Source of the DNA: Pseudomonas mandelii | GTDB taxonomy: Bacteria; Pseudomonadota; Gammaproteobacteria; Pseudomonadales; Pseudomonadaceae | Reading direction: 5' to 3' | DNA length: 64,000 nucleotides | NCBI RefSeq assembly: GCF_900106065.1 | Contig: NZ_LT629796.1 | Location: 3,441,501 to 3,505,500, forward strand | In this document: one piece after another, positions 24,193-33,352 of the stretch | Layout: each line of letters starts with the position of its first letter | How positions within the stretch are numbered: position 1 is the first letter of the stretch | Made by a program: the position numbers and the translations under genes | Notes under the pieces: model-generated | What the model saw: the letters and a program-made list of their open reading frames with translations, nothing else | What the model was told of the DNA's origin: nothing | Databases searched by the model: none

Positions 24193-25050
24193 CTATTGAG
24201 CGCAGAGCTCGGCAGCCGTTTTGCTTGTCACGTTGGATTTGTCGAAGCCGAAAGGGGCGACCGCCTTGAGGTGCTCTTCGGAGCCCAGCCACTTTTTCAT
24301 CTCGGCGTTGACCGCATCACGCAGGTCCTTGTCTTCCGGGCGGAAAGCGAGGGCGCCGTAGCCGATGTGCGACGGATCGTCCTTGAACTCAGTGACGGCT
24401 TCGACTTTCTCGCCGCCCTTGGCGGCCAGGCCTTTCATGGTCAGTTGCGTGCCCACTGCCGCGTCGGCACGGCCGGCGCGCACGGCTTGCAGCTGCGCGG
24501 TGGTGTCCGGCACCTGAAGGATTTGCGCATCCTTCACGCCGGAGTCACGCGCATAGGCCAGGTTCACCGTGCCGGCCATGATCGCCAGCTTCACATCAGG
24601 GTTCTTGGCGATGTCTTCATAGCTGTGCAGGTTCTTCGGGTTGCCTTTGGCCGTGAGCAGGGCGTCCGGCAGCTGGTACTGCGGATCAGTAAACAGCACC
24701 TGCTTGCAACGAGCCGGGGTGATGTACATGCCGGCGGCAATCACGTCGAATCGCCCCGCGCGCAGTCCCGGGATCAAGGAGCCCCATTCGGTCAACACGC
24801 CGTCGACTTTCTTGATGCCCATCTTCTCGAAGATCGCTTTGGCGATTTCCGGCGATTCGCCGGTAACCTTGCCGTCGGTTTCGGTATAGGCGAAAGGGGT
24901 TTCGTTGGCGTAACCGATGCGAATGCTGCTGTTCTGTTTGACGGTTTCCAGCGTATTGGCGGCGTGGGCGCTGGCGGCCAGGCCGAACAAGGCACACGCC
25001 ACGAACAGACGACGCAAAACATGGGGGGTGCGGGTGGGGAAATTGCTCAT
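24193..25050 (-). CDS. ehuB: Ectoine/hydroxyectoine-binding periplasmic protein EhuB
   Basis: 285-aa substrate-binding protein (SBP family 3) with a signal peptide cleaved after SAHA (about residue 30). Mature segments IRIGYANETPFAYTET, GVLTEWGSLIPGLRAGRFDVIAAGMYITPARC and GTQLTMKGLAAKGGEKVEA match the EhuB subgroup, in which aromatic residues cage the ectoine ring and Glu/Arg hold its charges. The start at 25050 has CAGGAG upstream and opens directly onto the signal peptide. First gene of the importer operon, divergent from enuR; the 280-base gap between them should hold both promoters and EnuR sites. Confidence 0.9.
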   Translation of the reverse strand: MSNFPTRTPHVLRRLFVACALFGLAASAHAANTLETVKQNSSIRIGYANETPFAYTETDGKVTGESPEIAKAIFEKMGIKKVDGVLTEWGSLIPGLRAGRFDVIAAGMYITPARCKQVLFTDPQYQLPDALLTAKGNPKNLHSYEDIAKNPDVKLAIMAGTVNLAYARDSGVKDAQILQVPDTTAQLQAVRAGRADAAVGTQLTMKGLAAKGGEKVEAVTEFKDDPSHIGYGALAFRPEDKDLRDAVNAEMKKWLGSEEHLKAVAPFGFDKSNVTSKTAAELCAQ

Positions 25051-25330
25051 CGATAAAATCTCCTGTTTCTTGTGGACCCGTCTGTGACGGCTCTGTGGTA
25101 GGAGGCAGTGTGACAAGAGCAAAACGTATAAGGACTGATCCATGACGCGTGACGCAGTTCCGATACAGGTCGATTGGTTTTGTTGTAGGGGCTTGAAACG
25201 TGCCCGGGCATCGACCTTGAACCGAGCATACAAAAGCCTCAGGCATCGTGGCATTGCACTAGGACAATTGCTTTGCATGTATTCTCGCGGGATGCTGTGC
25301 GCACTGGCACCTACGCGGGTTTTAGCGCCG

Positions 25331-26725
25331 ATGGATAAGTGGAAAGCAGCATTGGACGTCGCCCGTAGCGGTGAGTCCAAATACAAGATCCTGGTGCAGG
25401 CCATCGCCGACGACATCGAGCAAGGCGTGTTGGCCAACGATCAGCGCCTGCCGCCGCAACGGCACGTCGCCGATGCGATGGGCATCAGCGTGCAGACGGT
25501 CACCAACGCCTATAAGGAGCTGGAGCGCCAGGGCCTGGTGCGTTGCGAAGTCGGGCGCGGCAGCTTTGTGTCGCGACGCATGAGCGATCGGGTCGCCACC
25601 TATATTCTCGACAGCCCCGAGCGGGCCCTGGTGGATTTTTCCATCACCCGGATCATGCACACCCGTGAGCATGACCAGTTCTGGCGCGAGACCTGCCGCG
25701 AACTCAGCACCGAAGAGGATCAGCCGTGGATTCATGCATTTCGTCCGATTGCCGGGTTCGAATCGCACCGGGAAGCGGCCATGCACTGGATCGGGCGACA
25801 AGGGTTACGGGTCGAGCGTGACGACATCCTGATCACCAACGGCGCGGCCCACGGCATCTTTCTCGCGCTGGCTTCCTTGGCCGGCCCGGACGATGTGGTG
25901 CTGTGCGAGGGCGTCACCGACCACGGTGTGATCGGCAATTCCCAGGTGCTGGGGTTTACCCTCAAAGGCCTGGAGATGGACCGTTACGGCATTGACCCCG
26001 AGCATTTTGAAGACATGTGCAGTAACGAGCGCATCACCGCGCTGGTCTGTACACCGAACCTGAACAACCCCACCACCAGCCTGATGCCGGATAGCCGCCG
26101 GCGTGAAATCGCCGAGATCGCCCGGCGCTTCGGGGTGCACATCATTGAAGACGATGTGTACGGCCCGTTGCTCGATGAGCGACGCGCGCCGCCGATCAGT
26201 CATTACCTGCCGGAGCTGTCATTCTATTGCACCAGCATGACCAAGTCGGTGCTCACCGGTTTGCGCATCGGTTATCTGGTCGTGCCCAAGCGGCTGGCGC
26301 TGCGCACCGAGAGTATCTTGCGGGTCAACAGCTGGATGGCCACGCCCATGGTGTCCGAGATCGCGGCGCGCTGGATTCGTGATGGTCGCGCCGACACCCT
26401 GGTGGGCCTGCAGCGCAAACTCCTGGCGGGCCGCCAGGCGCTGGTCACTGAGTATCTGGACGAATACCTGATCGCCCAGCACCCCTATGCCTTGAACGCC
26501 TGGATCGGAATTCCGCCCCATTGGGAAATCGACAGCCTGGTCCGGGCATTGCGCCACAAACACATTGCCGTCACTTCACCTGACCCGTTCACCGTGCGCG
26601 GCACGCCTCGGCCGCGAGCGGTGCGGGTCTGTGTGGGCGCCGAATGCAGTGATGAAGAAATGCGTGTTGCGCTGATCGGCATGCGCGAGATCTTCGGCCA
26701 GTACCCGCAGATCCATGACTTTTGA
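25331..26725 (+). CDS. enuR: EnuR, MocR/GntR-type repressor of ectoine use
   Basis: 464-aa PLP-dependent regulator. N-terminal GntR winged helix (about residues 12-75: ILVQAIADDIEQG, LPPQRHVADAMGISVQTVTNAYKELER) joined to a fold-type-I aminotransferase domain. Lys305 in CTSMTKSVLTG is the expected PLP-binding lysine (Lys302 in R. pomeroyi EnuR, from memory). In known systems EnuR represses ectoine genes until N-acetyl-diaminobutyrate or diaminobutyrate reacts with the PLP. The start at 25331 fits the family length; its ribosome binding site is poor and upstream in-frame starts (for example at about 25278) cannot be excluded. It lies between the divergent importer and eutB. Confidence 0.88.
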   Translation: MDKWKAALDVARSGESKYKILVQAIADDIEQGVLANDQRLPPQRHVADAMGISVQTVTNAYKELERQGLVRCEVGRGSFVSRRMSDRVATYILDSPERALVDFSITRIMHTREHDQFWRETCRELSTEEDQPWIHAFRPIAGFESHREAAMHWIGRQGLRVERDDILITNGAAHGIFLALASLAGPDDVVLCEGVTDHGVIGNSQVLGFTLKGLEMDRYGIDPEHFEDMCSNERITALVCTPNLNNPTTSLMPDSRRREIAEIARRFGVHIIEDDVYGPLLDERRAPPISHYLPELSFYCTSMTKSVLTGLRIGYLVVPKRLALRTESILRVNSWMATPMVSEIAARWIRDGRADTLVGLQRKLLAGRQALVTEYLDEYLIAQHPYALNAWIGIPPHWEIDSLVRALRHKHIAVTSPDPFTVRGTPRPRAVRVCVGAECSDEEMRVALIGMREIFGQYPQIHDF

Positions 26726-26832
26726 GCGAGAAAAAGTTCGCGAAAAGTTTGTCGGCTAAATTGCCCTAGTACATTCATCGCGACAATCCAGCCCTCTTAG
26801 ACTGCGCCCAACACCTCGGTTGGGATGCGGTC

Positions 26833-27804
26833 ATGTCAGCACTGCAATTGAACGATATTTACCTCGCTCGCCAGCGGATCGAATCGTTGGTTCGGCGAAC
26901 GCCCATGGAGTATTCACCCAGCCTCTCGCAGCGCTTGGGTGTGGCGGTGTTTCTCAAGCTCGAATCCCTGCAACTGACCGGCAGCTTCAAGTTGCGTGGC
27001 GCCAGCAATGCCGTGGCGCAGCTTGATGTCGAGCAAAAGGCCCGTGGCGTGGTGGCCGCCTCGACCGGCAATCACGGTCGGGCGCTGGCGTATGCCGCGT
27101 CCCGGCAAGGTGTGAGGGCGACCATTTGCCTGTCGCGCCTGGTGCCGGCGAACAAGGTGCAGGCCATTCGGGATCTGGGGGCCGAGGTGTGCATCGTCGG
27201 TCACTCTCAGGACGATGCCCAGCGCGAAGCCGAACGGATTGCCAGCGAGCAGGGCGCGACATTGCTGCCGCCCTTCGACCACCCGGCGATCATCGCGGGG
27301 CAAGGCACCCTCGGGCTGGAAATCCTCGAGCAGCAGCCAGAGGTGGCGCAAGTGCTGGTGCCGTTATCCGGCGGCGGTCTGTTTGCCGGCGTGGTACTGG
27401 CGATCAAAAGCGCCAATCCACACATCGTCACTCACGGCATCAGCATGCAGCGCGGCGCGGCAATGCACGCCAGCCTTGAAGCCGGGCATCCGGTCGAAGT
27501 CGAAGAGTTGCCGACCCTGGCCGATTCGCTCGGCGGCGGCATCGGTCTGGACAATCGTTACACCTTCAACATGACCCGCAACCTGTGCGACCACCTGCAT
27601 TTGCTCAGCGAAGCCTCTATCGCCAATGCCATCCGCCATGCCTACCGCGAAGAGCGTCTGGTGCTCGAAGGCGCGGCGGCGGTCGGCATTGCCGCGTTGC
27701 TCGACGGCTTGATTGAGCCGCGCGGGCCGATCGTGGTGGTGGTCAGCGGCCGTAACGTCGATGTCGATCAGCATTTACGCGTGCTCGCCGGAGCCGATGC
27801 GTGA
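26833..27804 (+). CDS. eutB: Hydroxyectoine utilisation dehydratase EutB
   Basis: 323-aa PLP enzyme of the threonine/serine dehydratase fold. Lys53 in GSFKLRGA binds PLP; the phosphate-binding loop is PLSGGGLFAG; STGNHGRALAYAA is the Asn loop. It lacks the C-terminal ACT domain of biosynthetic IlvA. In ectoine clusters EutB, with EutA and EutC, is proposed to convert hydroxyectoine to ectoine; the step is predicted, not firmly shown. First gene of the plus-strand catabolic run after enuR; 39 bases separate it from eutC. On sequence alone it could be a general threonine dehydratase, but context argues for EutB. Confidence 0.85.
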   Translation: MSALQLNDIYLARQRIESLVRRTPMEYSPSLSQRLGVAVFLKLESLQLTGSFKLRGASNAVAQLDVEQKARGVVAASTGNHGRALAYAASRQGVRATICLSRLVPANKVQAIRDLGAEVCIVGHSQDDAQREAERIASEQGATLLPPFDHPAIIAGQGTLGLEILEQQPEVAQVLVPLSGGGLFAGVVLAIKSANPHIVTHGISMQRGAAMHASLEAGHPVEVEELPTLADSLGGGIGLDNRYTFNMTRNLCDHLHLLSEASIANAIRHAYREERLVLEGAAAVGIAALLDGLIEPRGPIVVVVSGRNVDVDQHLRVLAGADA

Positions 27805-27843
27805 ACCCCACAACAATAACCATCCGATTGGAGCGCTGCGTTG

Positions 27844-28836
27844 ATGAGTGACATTACTTTATTGAGCGAAGCGGATTTGCGCGCCTGTGTGGCGCTGGAT
27901 TTGCCGAGTATCGAAGCCATCGAGCAAGCCTTTGTGCTGCTGGCCACGGCCGCCGTGGCAATGCCGCCGATCCTGCGTCTGGACATCCCGGAGCACAACG
28001 GCGAAGTGGACGTGAAGACCGCGTATCTGCCGGGTCTGGAGCGTTTTGCGATCAAGGTCAGTCCGGGCTTTTTCGATAACCCGGCACTCGGCCTGCCGAG
28101 CCTCAACGGCATGATGATGCTGTTGTCGGCGCGCACCGGTTTGCTGGAGGCCTTGTTGCTGGATAACGGTTACCTGACGGCCGTGCGCACTGCGGCGGCG
28201 GGTGCGGTGGCGGCGCGGGCCCTGTCGCGGCCCGACAGTCGCAACGTTGCGCTGATCGGGGCCGGCGAGCAGGCCGCGCTGCAGTTGCAGGCCTTGCGCC
28301 TGGTGCGTCCGATTGAATCGGTGCGCGTCTGGGCGCGTGACAGCGCCAAGGCAAACAGCTTCAGTGCAGAACTGGCGCGCAGCAGCGGTCTGGCGGTGAC
28401 GCCTTGCGCGAGTATCGAAGAGGCCATGGCCGACGCGGACATTGCGATCACTTGCACGCCCAGTCGTGAACCCTTGATTGAAGCGCGCCATTTGCATCCC
28501 GGCCTGCACATCACTGCCATGGGCTCCGACGCCGAACACAAAAACGAAATTTCGCCCCGGGCGTTGGCGCAGGCCGACCTCTACGTGGCTGATCGCTTGA
28601 GCCAGACCCGCCTCCTCGGTGAATTGCATCACGCCTTGGCGGCCGGCGTCATGGCCGATGAATCGCGCCTGGTCGAGTTGGGTCAGGTGCTGGCCGGGCA
28701 ACGTCCCGGCCGCACCGATGCGGCACAGATCACCGTGTGTGACCTCACCGGTACCGGCGCTCAAGACACCGCCATCGCCAATCTGGCCTTCGAGCGTGCG
28801 CGCTCGGCCGGCAAGGGTTTCCAGTTCGGCAGCTAA
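27844..28836 (+). CDS. eutC: Ectoine utilisation protein EutC (ornithine cyclodeaminase family)
   Basis: 330-aa NAD-binding protein of the ornithine cyclodeaminase/mu-crystallin family. Features: substrate-site segments YLPGLERFAIKVSPGFF and LNGMMMLLSARTGLLEALL, and dinucleotide motif LIGAGEQAALQLQALR near residue 137. Proposed to take part with EutB in removing the hydroxyl group of hydroxyectoine. The frame begins one codon earlier with TTG, but the ATG at 27844 is the better start, with GGAG about 10 bases upstream. Sits between eutB and doeA with gaps of about 40 bases, so it is in the same operon. Confidence 0.85.
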   Translation: MSDITLLSEADLRACVALDLPSIEAIEQAFVLLATAAVAMPPILRLDIPEHNGEVDVKTAYLPGLERFAIKVSPGFFDNPALGLPSLNGMMMLLSARTGLLEALLLDNGYLTAVRTAAAGAVAARALSRPDSRNVALIGAGEQAALQLQALRLVRPIESVRVWARDSAKANSFSAELARSSGLAVTPCASIEEAMADADIAITCTPSREPLIEARHLHPGLHITAMGSDAEHKNEISPRALAQADLYVADRLSQTRLLGELHHALAAGVMADESRLVELGQVLAGQRPGRTDAAQITVCDLTGTGAQDTAIANLAFERARSAGKGFQFGS

Positions 28837-28878
28837 GCCGTTTTTTCATCCGTGCGTCATTTATCAGAGGGCATGTGC

Positions 28879-30069
28879 ATGTCTCAGATAGTCGTCAATC
28901 TCCCGTTCGAACGGGAGGAATACGCCCAGCGTCTGGCCAGGGTTCGAGCGGCCATGCAGGTTCAGGGCATCGAGTTGCTGCTGGTCACTGATCCATCGAA
29001 CATGGCCTGGCTGACCGGCTATGACGGTTGGTCGTTTTACGTCCATCAATGTGTGTTGCTGGCGCTCGACGGCGAGCCGGTCTGGTTCGGGCGCGGGCAA
29101 GATGCCAACGGCGCCAAGCGCACCGTGTTCATGCAGCATGAAAACATCATCGGGTACCCGGACATTTATGTGCAGTCCCGGGAACGCCATCCAATGGATT
29201 ACCTGTCGCGCGAAGTCATCAGCGCTCGCGGCTGGGACGCGCTGACCATTGGCGTGGAAATGGACAACTATTACTTCAGCGCCGCCGCCTATCTGTCGCT
29301 GAAGAAACACCTGCCAAAGGCCACGCTGATCGACGCGGTCGGGCTGGTGAACTGGCAGCGGGCGATCAAGTCGCCCCAGGAAATCGCCTACATGCGCATC
29401 GCCGCGCGCATCGTTGAAAACATGCACGCGCGGATCCTTGAACGCATTGAGCCGGGCATGCGCAAAAACGAACTGGTGGCCGAGATCTACAGCAGCGGCA
29501 TTCTCGGCGCCGACGGTCATGGCGGTGATTACCCGGCCATCGTGCCGCTGTTGCCGACCGGCGCCGATGCCAGCGCGCCGCACCTGACCTGGGACGACAC
29601 GCCATTCGAAAAGGGCGCCGGCACGTTCTTCGAAATTGCCGGTTGCTACAAGCGATATCACTGCCCGTTGTCGCGCACCATTTACCTGGGCAAACCGCCG
29701 CAGCATTTCCTCGACGGCGAAAAAGCCGTGGTCGAAGGCATCGCCGCCGGGCTCGAAGCGGCCAAGCCAGGGAACACCACGGGTGACATTGCCGTCGCGT
29801 TTTTCAAAGTGCTGGAGAAGTTCGGCATCCACAAGGACAGCCGTTGCGGTTATCCGATCGGGATCAGTTATCCGCCGGATTGGGGCGAGCGCACCATGAG
29901 CTTGCGTCCCGGCGACACCAGCGTGTTGCAACCGGGCATGACCTTCCACTTCATGCCGGGCCTGTGGATGGACGATTGGGGGCTGGAAATCACCGAGAGC
30001 ATTTTGATCACCGAGACCGGTGTCGAAACGTTATGCAACGTGCCACGCCAACTGTTCGTGAAGGATTGA
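28879..30069 (+). CDS. doeA: Ectoine hydrolase DoeA
   Basis: 396-aa enzyme of the M24/creatinase (pita-bread) fold that opens the ectoine ring to N-acetyl-2,4-diaminobutyrate. N-terminal domain to about residue 165 (YDGWSFYVHQCVL, WFGRGQDANGAKRT); catalytic domain after. In the segment FFEIAGCYKRYHCPLSRTIY the usual M24 metal-binding aspartates are absent, as in metal-independent creatinase. Two ATGs lie six bases apart (28873 and 28879); AGAGG spacing favours the second. Four bases separate it from doeB. DoeA marks the cluster as ectoine rather than ethanolamine utilisation. Confidence 0.88.
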   Translation: MSQIVVNLPFEREEYAQRLARVRAAMQVQGIELLLVTDPSNMAWLTGYDGWSFYVHQCVLLALDGEPVWFGRGQDANGAKRTVFMQHENIIGYPDIYVQSRERHPMDYLSREVISARGWDALTIGVEMDNYYFSAAAYLSLKKHLPKATLIDAVGLVNWQRAIKSPQEIAYMRIAARIVENMHARILERIEPGMRKNELVAEIYSSGILGADGHGGDYPAIVPLLPTGADASAPHLTWDDTPFEKGAGTFFEIAGCYKRYHCPLSRTIYLGKPPQHFLDGEKAVVEGIAAGLEAAKPGNTTGDIAVAFFKVLEKFGIHKDSRCGYPIGISYPPDWGERTMSLRPGDTSVLQPGMTFHFMPGLWMDDWGLEITESILITETGVETLCNVPRQLFVKD

Positions 30070-30072
30070 GCC

Positions 30073-31074
30073 ATGAGCGAATTGCCTGATAACCCGATCA
30101 GCGCCACGGTGGATTTCGCCCGCGAAGGCGTGCAGCACGGGTTTCTCAAACTTCCGTATTCGCGGGACGACTCGGCCTGGGGCGCGGTGATGATTCCGCT
30201 GACGGTGATTCAGCGTGGTCAGGGACCGACGGCGCTGCTGACCGGCGGTAACCACGGCGACGAATACGAAGGCCCGGTTGCGCTGAGCAAACTGGCGCAG
30301 GGGTTGACGGCTGGTGAAGTGAGCGGGCGGGTGATCATCGTCCCGTTCATGAATACCCCGGCGTTCCACGCCGGACGGCGCACGTCGCCCATCGACAAGG
30401 GCAACCTGAATCGCAGTTTTCCCGGCAAGCCGGACGGCACGGTGACCGAGAAAATCGCCGATTACTTCAACCGGACCTTGTTGCCTTTGGCCGATATCGT
30501 GCTGGACATTCATTCCGGCGGCCGCACCCTGGATTTCCTGCCGTTCGCCGCGAGTCATGTGCTGCCCGATAAACACCAGCAAGCCCGATGCGAAGCCGGC
30601 ATGCGCGCGTTCAATGCCCCCTACAGCATGCGCATGCTGGAGCTGGATGCGGGGGCGATGTACGACACAGCCGCCGAGCGACAGGGCAAAGTTTTCGTCA
30701 CCACCGAACTGGGTGGCGGTGGTTCGTCCAGCGCACGCAGTGTGGCGATCGCCGAGCGCGGGGTGCGCAATCTGCTGGTGCATGCCGGGATTCTCGAAGG
30801 CGAGGTCCAGACCGCTGCGTCGATCATGCTCGACATGCCGGATGCTGATTGCTTCATTGCCAGCGAACATGACGGCTTGCTGGAAATGTGTCGCGATCTG
30901 GGTGACAACGTGAGCAAGGGCGAGGTGATTGCCCGGGTTTATGACGCCACCCGCAGCGGTGTTGCCCCGGTGGAATATCGTGCGGCCCGCAGCGGTTTAC
31001 TGGCGGCGCGGCATTTCCCCGGGTTGGTGCAGTGCGGTGACACCGTGGCAGTCATCGCCGAAGTATTGGCGTAA
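30073..31074 (+). CDS. doeB: N-alpha-acetyl-L-2,4-diaminobutyrate deacetylase DoeB
   Basis: 333-aa zinc amidohydrolase of the AspA/AstE carboxypeptidase-like family. Zinc ligands are visible as His61 and Glu64 in GGNHGDEYEGP and His147 in LDIHSGG; Glu212 in TTELGGGG is the likely catalytic base; NLNRSFPG is the family substrate segment. The C-terminal beta domain (from about 255) resembles a lipoyl-like cap. It removes the acetyl group from the product of DoeA, giving 2,4-diaminobutyrate. Starts 3 bases after doeA; a perfect REP-like hairpin follows its stop. Confidence 0.9.
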   Translation: MSELPDNPISATVDFAREGVQHGFLKLPYSRDDSAWGAVMIPLTVIQRGQGPTALLTGGNHGDEYEGPVALSKLAQGLTAGEVSGRVIIVPFMNTPAFHAGRRTSPIDKGNLNRSFPGKPDGTVTEKIADYFNRTLLPLADIVLDIHSGGRTLDFLPFAASHVLPDKHQQARCEAGMRAFNAPYSMRMLELDAGAMYDTAAERQGKVFVTTELGGGGSSSARSVAIAERGVRNLLVHAGILEGEVQTAASIMLDMPDADCFIASEHDGLLEMCRDLGDNVSKGEVIARVYDATRSGVAPVEYRAARSGLLAARHFPGLVQCGDTVAVIAEVLA

Positions 31075-31080
31075 CACAAT

Positions 31081-31114
31081 CCTTGTGGGAGCGGTCACGT
31101 CAGCTCCCACAAGG
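31081..31114. repeat. Single REP-like hairpin between doeB and doeX
   Basis: Perfect 12-base arms CCTTGTGGGAGC and GCTCCCACAAGG around a 10-base loop. It begins 7 bases after the doeB stop and may protect the doeB mRNA end or weaken read-through into doeX. Confidence 0.75.
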
Positions 31115-31142
31115 TCCCAATGGCACAGGAGTTCCTCGGCCC

Positions 31143-31622
31143 ATGCACAAGCTTGATCGCTACGACCTGAAAATCCTGCGAATCCTTGCCGAAGACGGGC
31201 GGATCACCAAGTCGAGCCTGGCCGACGCGATCAATCTATCGGTGACCCCGGCCTGGGAGCGCGTGCGCAAACTGGAAGCGCTTGGGTTGATCAAGGGCTA
31301 CCGGGCGCAGATTGACTGGAACGCGGTATTCAAAAGTCAGCAGGTCCTGGTCGAAATCACCCTGGCCCGACACACCGCACAGGATATGCGCCGGTTCGAG
31401 CAACGCATGTGCGAGGCGGCTGAAGTGGCGTTCTGTTACGCCACCGGTGGCGGGGTGGATTACATGGCGATGATCCAGGCGCCGGACATCGATCACTACC
31501 AGCGGTTTATCGACCAGCTGCTGCTCGACGATCTGGGCATCGAGCGTTACTTCACCTACATCGTGACCAAGACCATCAAGACCGCCGGCGCCTTGCCAGC
31601 GGAGCTGGCACAAGAGCCCTGA
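31143..31622 (+). CDS. doeX: AsnC/Lrp-family regulator of the ectoine cluster (DoeX)
   Basis: 159-aa Lrp-type regulator. N-terminal winged helix-turn-helix (residues 1-55: LDRYDLKILRILAEDGR, NLSVTPAWERVRKLEALGLI) and C-terminal RAM effector domain (VEITLARHTAQDMRRFEQ, YATGGGVDYMAMI). Ectoine clusters usually carry such a gene next to doeB, and it is thought to activate catabolic genes in response to an intermediate. The ATG at 31143 has AGGAG upstream. Lies in the middle of the catabolic run, after a hairpin and before a 246-base gap leading to doeC, so it may read from its own or the upstream promoter. Confidence 0.88.
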   Translation: MHKLDRYDLKILRILAEDGRITKSSLADAINLSVTPAWERVRKLEALGLIKGYRAQIDWNAVFKSQQVLVEITLARHTAQDMRRFEQRMCEAAEVAFCYATGGGVDYMAMIQAPDIDHYQRFIDQLLLDDLGIERYFTYIVTKTIKTAGALPAELAQEP

Positions 31623-31636
31623 ACACGACAGATCCG

Positions 31637-31699
31637 TGTGGGAGAGGGCTTGCTCACGTTGACTGACACGCCGCTTTCGCGAGCTGGCTCGCTCCCACA
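31637..31699. repeat. REP pair, inward orientation (left arm degenerate)
   Basis: TGTGGGAGAGGGCTTGCTC left arm and GCGAGCTGGCTCGCTCCCAC right arm, 20 bases apart. Downstream of doeX. Confidence 0.65.
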
Positions 31700-31743
31700 T
31701 GACTGCTTGTCTGACTGAAAGAACAGTGTTCGTTAAGGGTCAC

Positions 31744-31764
31744 CGCAAAATCTTCGGTTTTGCG
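31744..31764. other. UUCG-loop hairpin upstream of doeC
   Basis: CGCAAAAtC and GgTTTTGCG pair around a TTCG tetraloop, a very stable RNA fold. No T-tract follows, so it is not a clear terminator. It lies 105 bases before doeC and may mark the 5' leader of the doeC-doeD transcript. Confidence 0.45.
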
Positions 31765-31868
31765 CTGTTCAATCAGAAAAAACCGCCTGCCAAGCCCCGC
31801 CAAACACCCAATAACCCGAGCCGAGCTGCCCTAGCATGGTTCCACGCACACGGTTTGGAGTAACCGCC

Positions 31869-33341
31869 ATGACATACAAACATCCGCTGCTGTTCAAGGC
31901 ACTGTGTTACGTCGATGGGCATTGGGTCCACAGCGACAGTGGTCACAGTGTCGCCGTGCATAACCCTGCCGACCTGAAATTGATCGGCCACGTGCCGATG
32001 CTCGATCAGCCGCAGATTGTCGCGGCTGTCGATGCCGCGCACCGGGCTTTTGCCGGCTGGCGCGAACAAAGCCTCGATGCGCGTGGGACGATTTTGCGGC
32101 GCTGGGCGGCGTTGATCCTTGAGCATCAGGAAGACCTGGCGCGCATCCTCAGTCAGGAACAAGGCAAGCCGCTGGCCGAGTCTCGTGGGGAAATCGCTTA
32201 CGCCGCGAGTTTCATTCCCTGGTTCGCCGAGGAAGCACGGCGTCTTTATGGGCAAAACATTCCCAGCCACATTCCTGGTGCACATCTGGGCACTCTCAAG
32301 GAGCCGGTCGGCGTCTGTGCACTGCTGACACCGTGGAATTTCCCGTCGGCCATGATCACCCGCAAAGCGGCCGCCGCCCTGGCCGCTGGCTGCACCGTGG
32401 TGATCAAACCGGCCCATGAAACGCCTTTTTCAGCATTGGCGCTGGCGCAACTGGCGGAGGAGGCGGGCTTCCCGGCGGGCGTGTTCAACGTGGTGCTGGG
32501 CGAGCCGCAGATGACCATGCAAACCCTGGTGCAGGACAGCCGCGTGCGTTCGGTCAGCTTCACCGGCTCGACCCGCGTCGGCAAGTTGGTGCTGCAAGCG
32601 GCAGCGCAGGACGTGAAGAAAGTCTCGCTGGAACTGGGCGGCAATGCGCCGTTCATCGTCTGCGCCGATGCCGATCTGGCGCTGGCGGTGAAAGTCGCCG
32701 TAGAAGCCAAATTCCAGACCTCGGGTCAGGATTGCTGCGCGGCCAACCGGATCATGGTGCAGCGCTCGATTTACCCGGAATTCCTCCAGCGCTTTGCCGC
32801 TGCGGTTCGCGAGCTGCGGGTCGGTCCGGCCCTGGTGGGCGATCAAGAACAACCTGTCGACATCGGCCCGTTGATGCACCGGGCCGCTTTCGAGGTGACG
32901 GCCGAGCGTGTGGCTGACGCCCTTCAACTCGGTGCACAACGCTTGGTCGGCGGCGAGGCTCACGCCCTGGGGGGATTGTTCTACCAGCCGACGGTGCTCG
33001 CGGATGTCACCCCGCAGATGCGCATCTACCGCGAAGAGAATTTCGCGCCGATTGCGGGGGTGATGCCTTTTGACACCCTTGAGCACGCCATCGAAATGGC
33101 CAACGACACCGAATACGGTTTGGCCGCCTACATTTGCTCCAATCGCCTGGACCTGATCTACCCGCTGATTCGCCGACTCGACCACGCCATGGTCGCGGTC
33201 AACGGCGTCAAGTTTACCGGCCATCCAATTCCGTTCGGTGGCATGAAAGCCTCGGGTCTGGGCCGCGAAGGCGGCACCGAGGGCTTCGAAGCCTTTGTCG
33301 AAACCAAATACTTTTGCCTGCACCATCAAGGCCAGTTCTAA
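31869..33341 (+). CDS. doeC: Aspartate-semialdehyde dehydrogenase DoeC (GabD-type ALDH)
   Basis: 490-aa NAD(P)-dependent aldehyde dehydrogenase. Seen: TPWNFPSAMITRK (cofactor/catalytic Asn), Lys180 in VVIKPAHE, FTGSTRVGK, catalytic base Glu255 in LELGGNAP, nucleophile Cys289 in TSGQDCCAANR. Closest in style to succinate-semialdehyde dehydrogenases. In this context it should oxidise L-aspartate beta-semialdehyde, formed by DoeD, to aspartate. GGAG precedes the ATG at 31869; an earlier in-frame start at 31836 adds 11 unlikely residues. Eleven bases separate it from doeD. Confidence 0.87.
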   Translation: MTYKHPLLFKALCYVDGHWVHSDSGHSVAVHNPADLKLIGHVPMLDQPQIVAAVDAAHRAFAGWREQSLDARGTILRRWAALILEHQEDLARILSQEQGKPLAESRGEIAYAASFIPWFAEEARRLYGQNIPSHIPGAHLGTLKEPVGVCALLTPWNFPSAMITRKAAAALAAGCTVVIKPAHETPFSALALAQLAEEAGFPAGVFNVVLGEPQMTMQTLVQDSRVRSVSFTGSTRVGKLVLQAAAQDVKKVSLELGGNAPFIVCADADLALAVKVAVEAKFQTSGQDCCAANRIMVQRSIYPEFLQRFAAAVRELRVGPALVGDQEQPVDIGPLMHRAAFEVTAERVADALQLGAQRLVGGEAHALGGLFYQPTVLADVTPQMRIYREENFAPIAGVMPFDTLEHAIEMANDTEYGLAAYICSNRLDLIYPLIRRLDHAMVAVNGVKFTGHPIPFGGMKASGLGREGGTEGFEAFVETKYFCLHHQGQF

Positions 33342-33352
33342 GGAGACATGTC

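Noticed and set aside
26833..28836. eutB/eutC read as ethanolamine utilisation genes
   Set aside because: The products are a threonine-dehydratase-fold and a cyclodeaminase-fold protein next to doeA/doeB, which is the ectoine meaning of the eut names; ethanolamine ammonia-lyase subunits look quite different.
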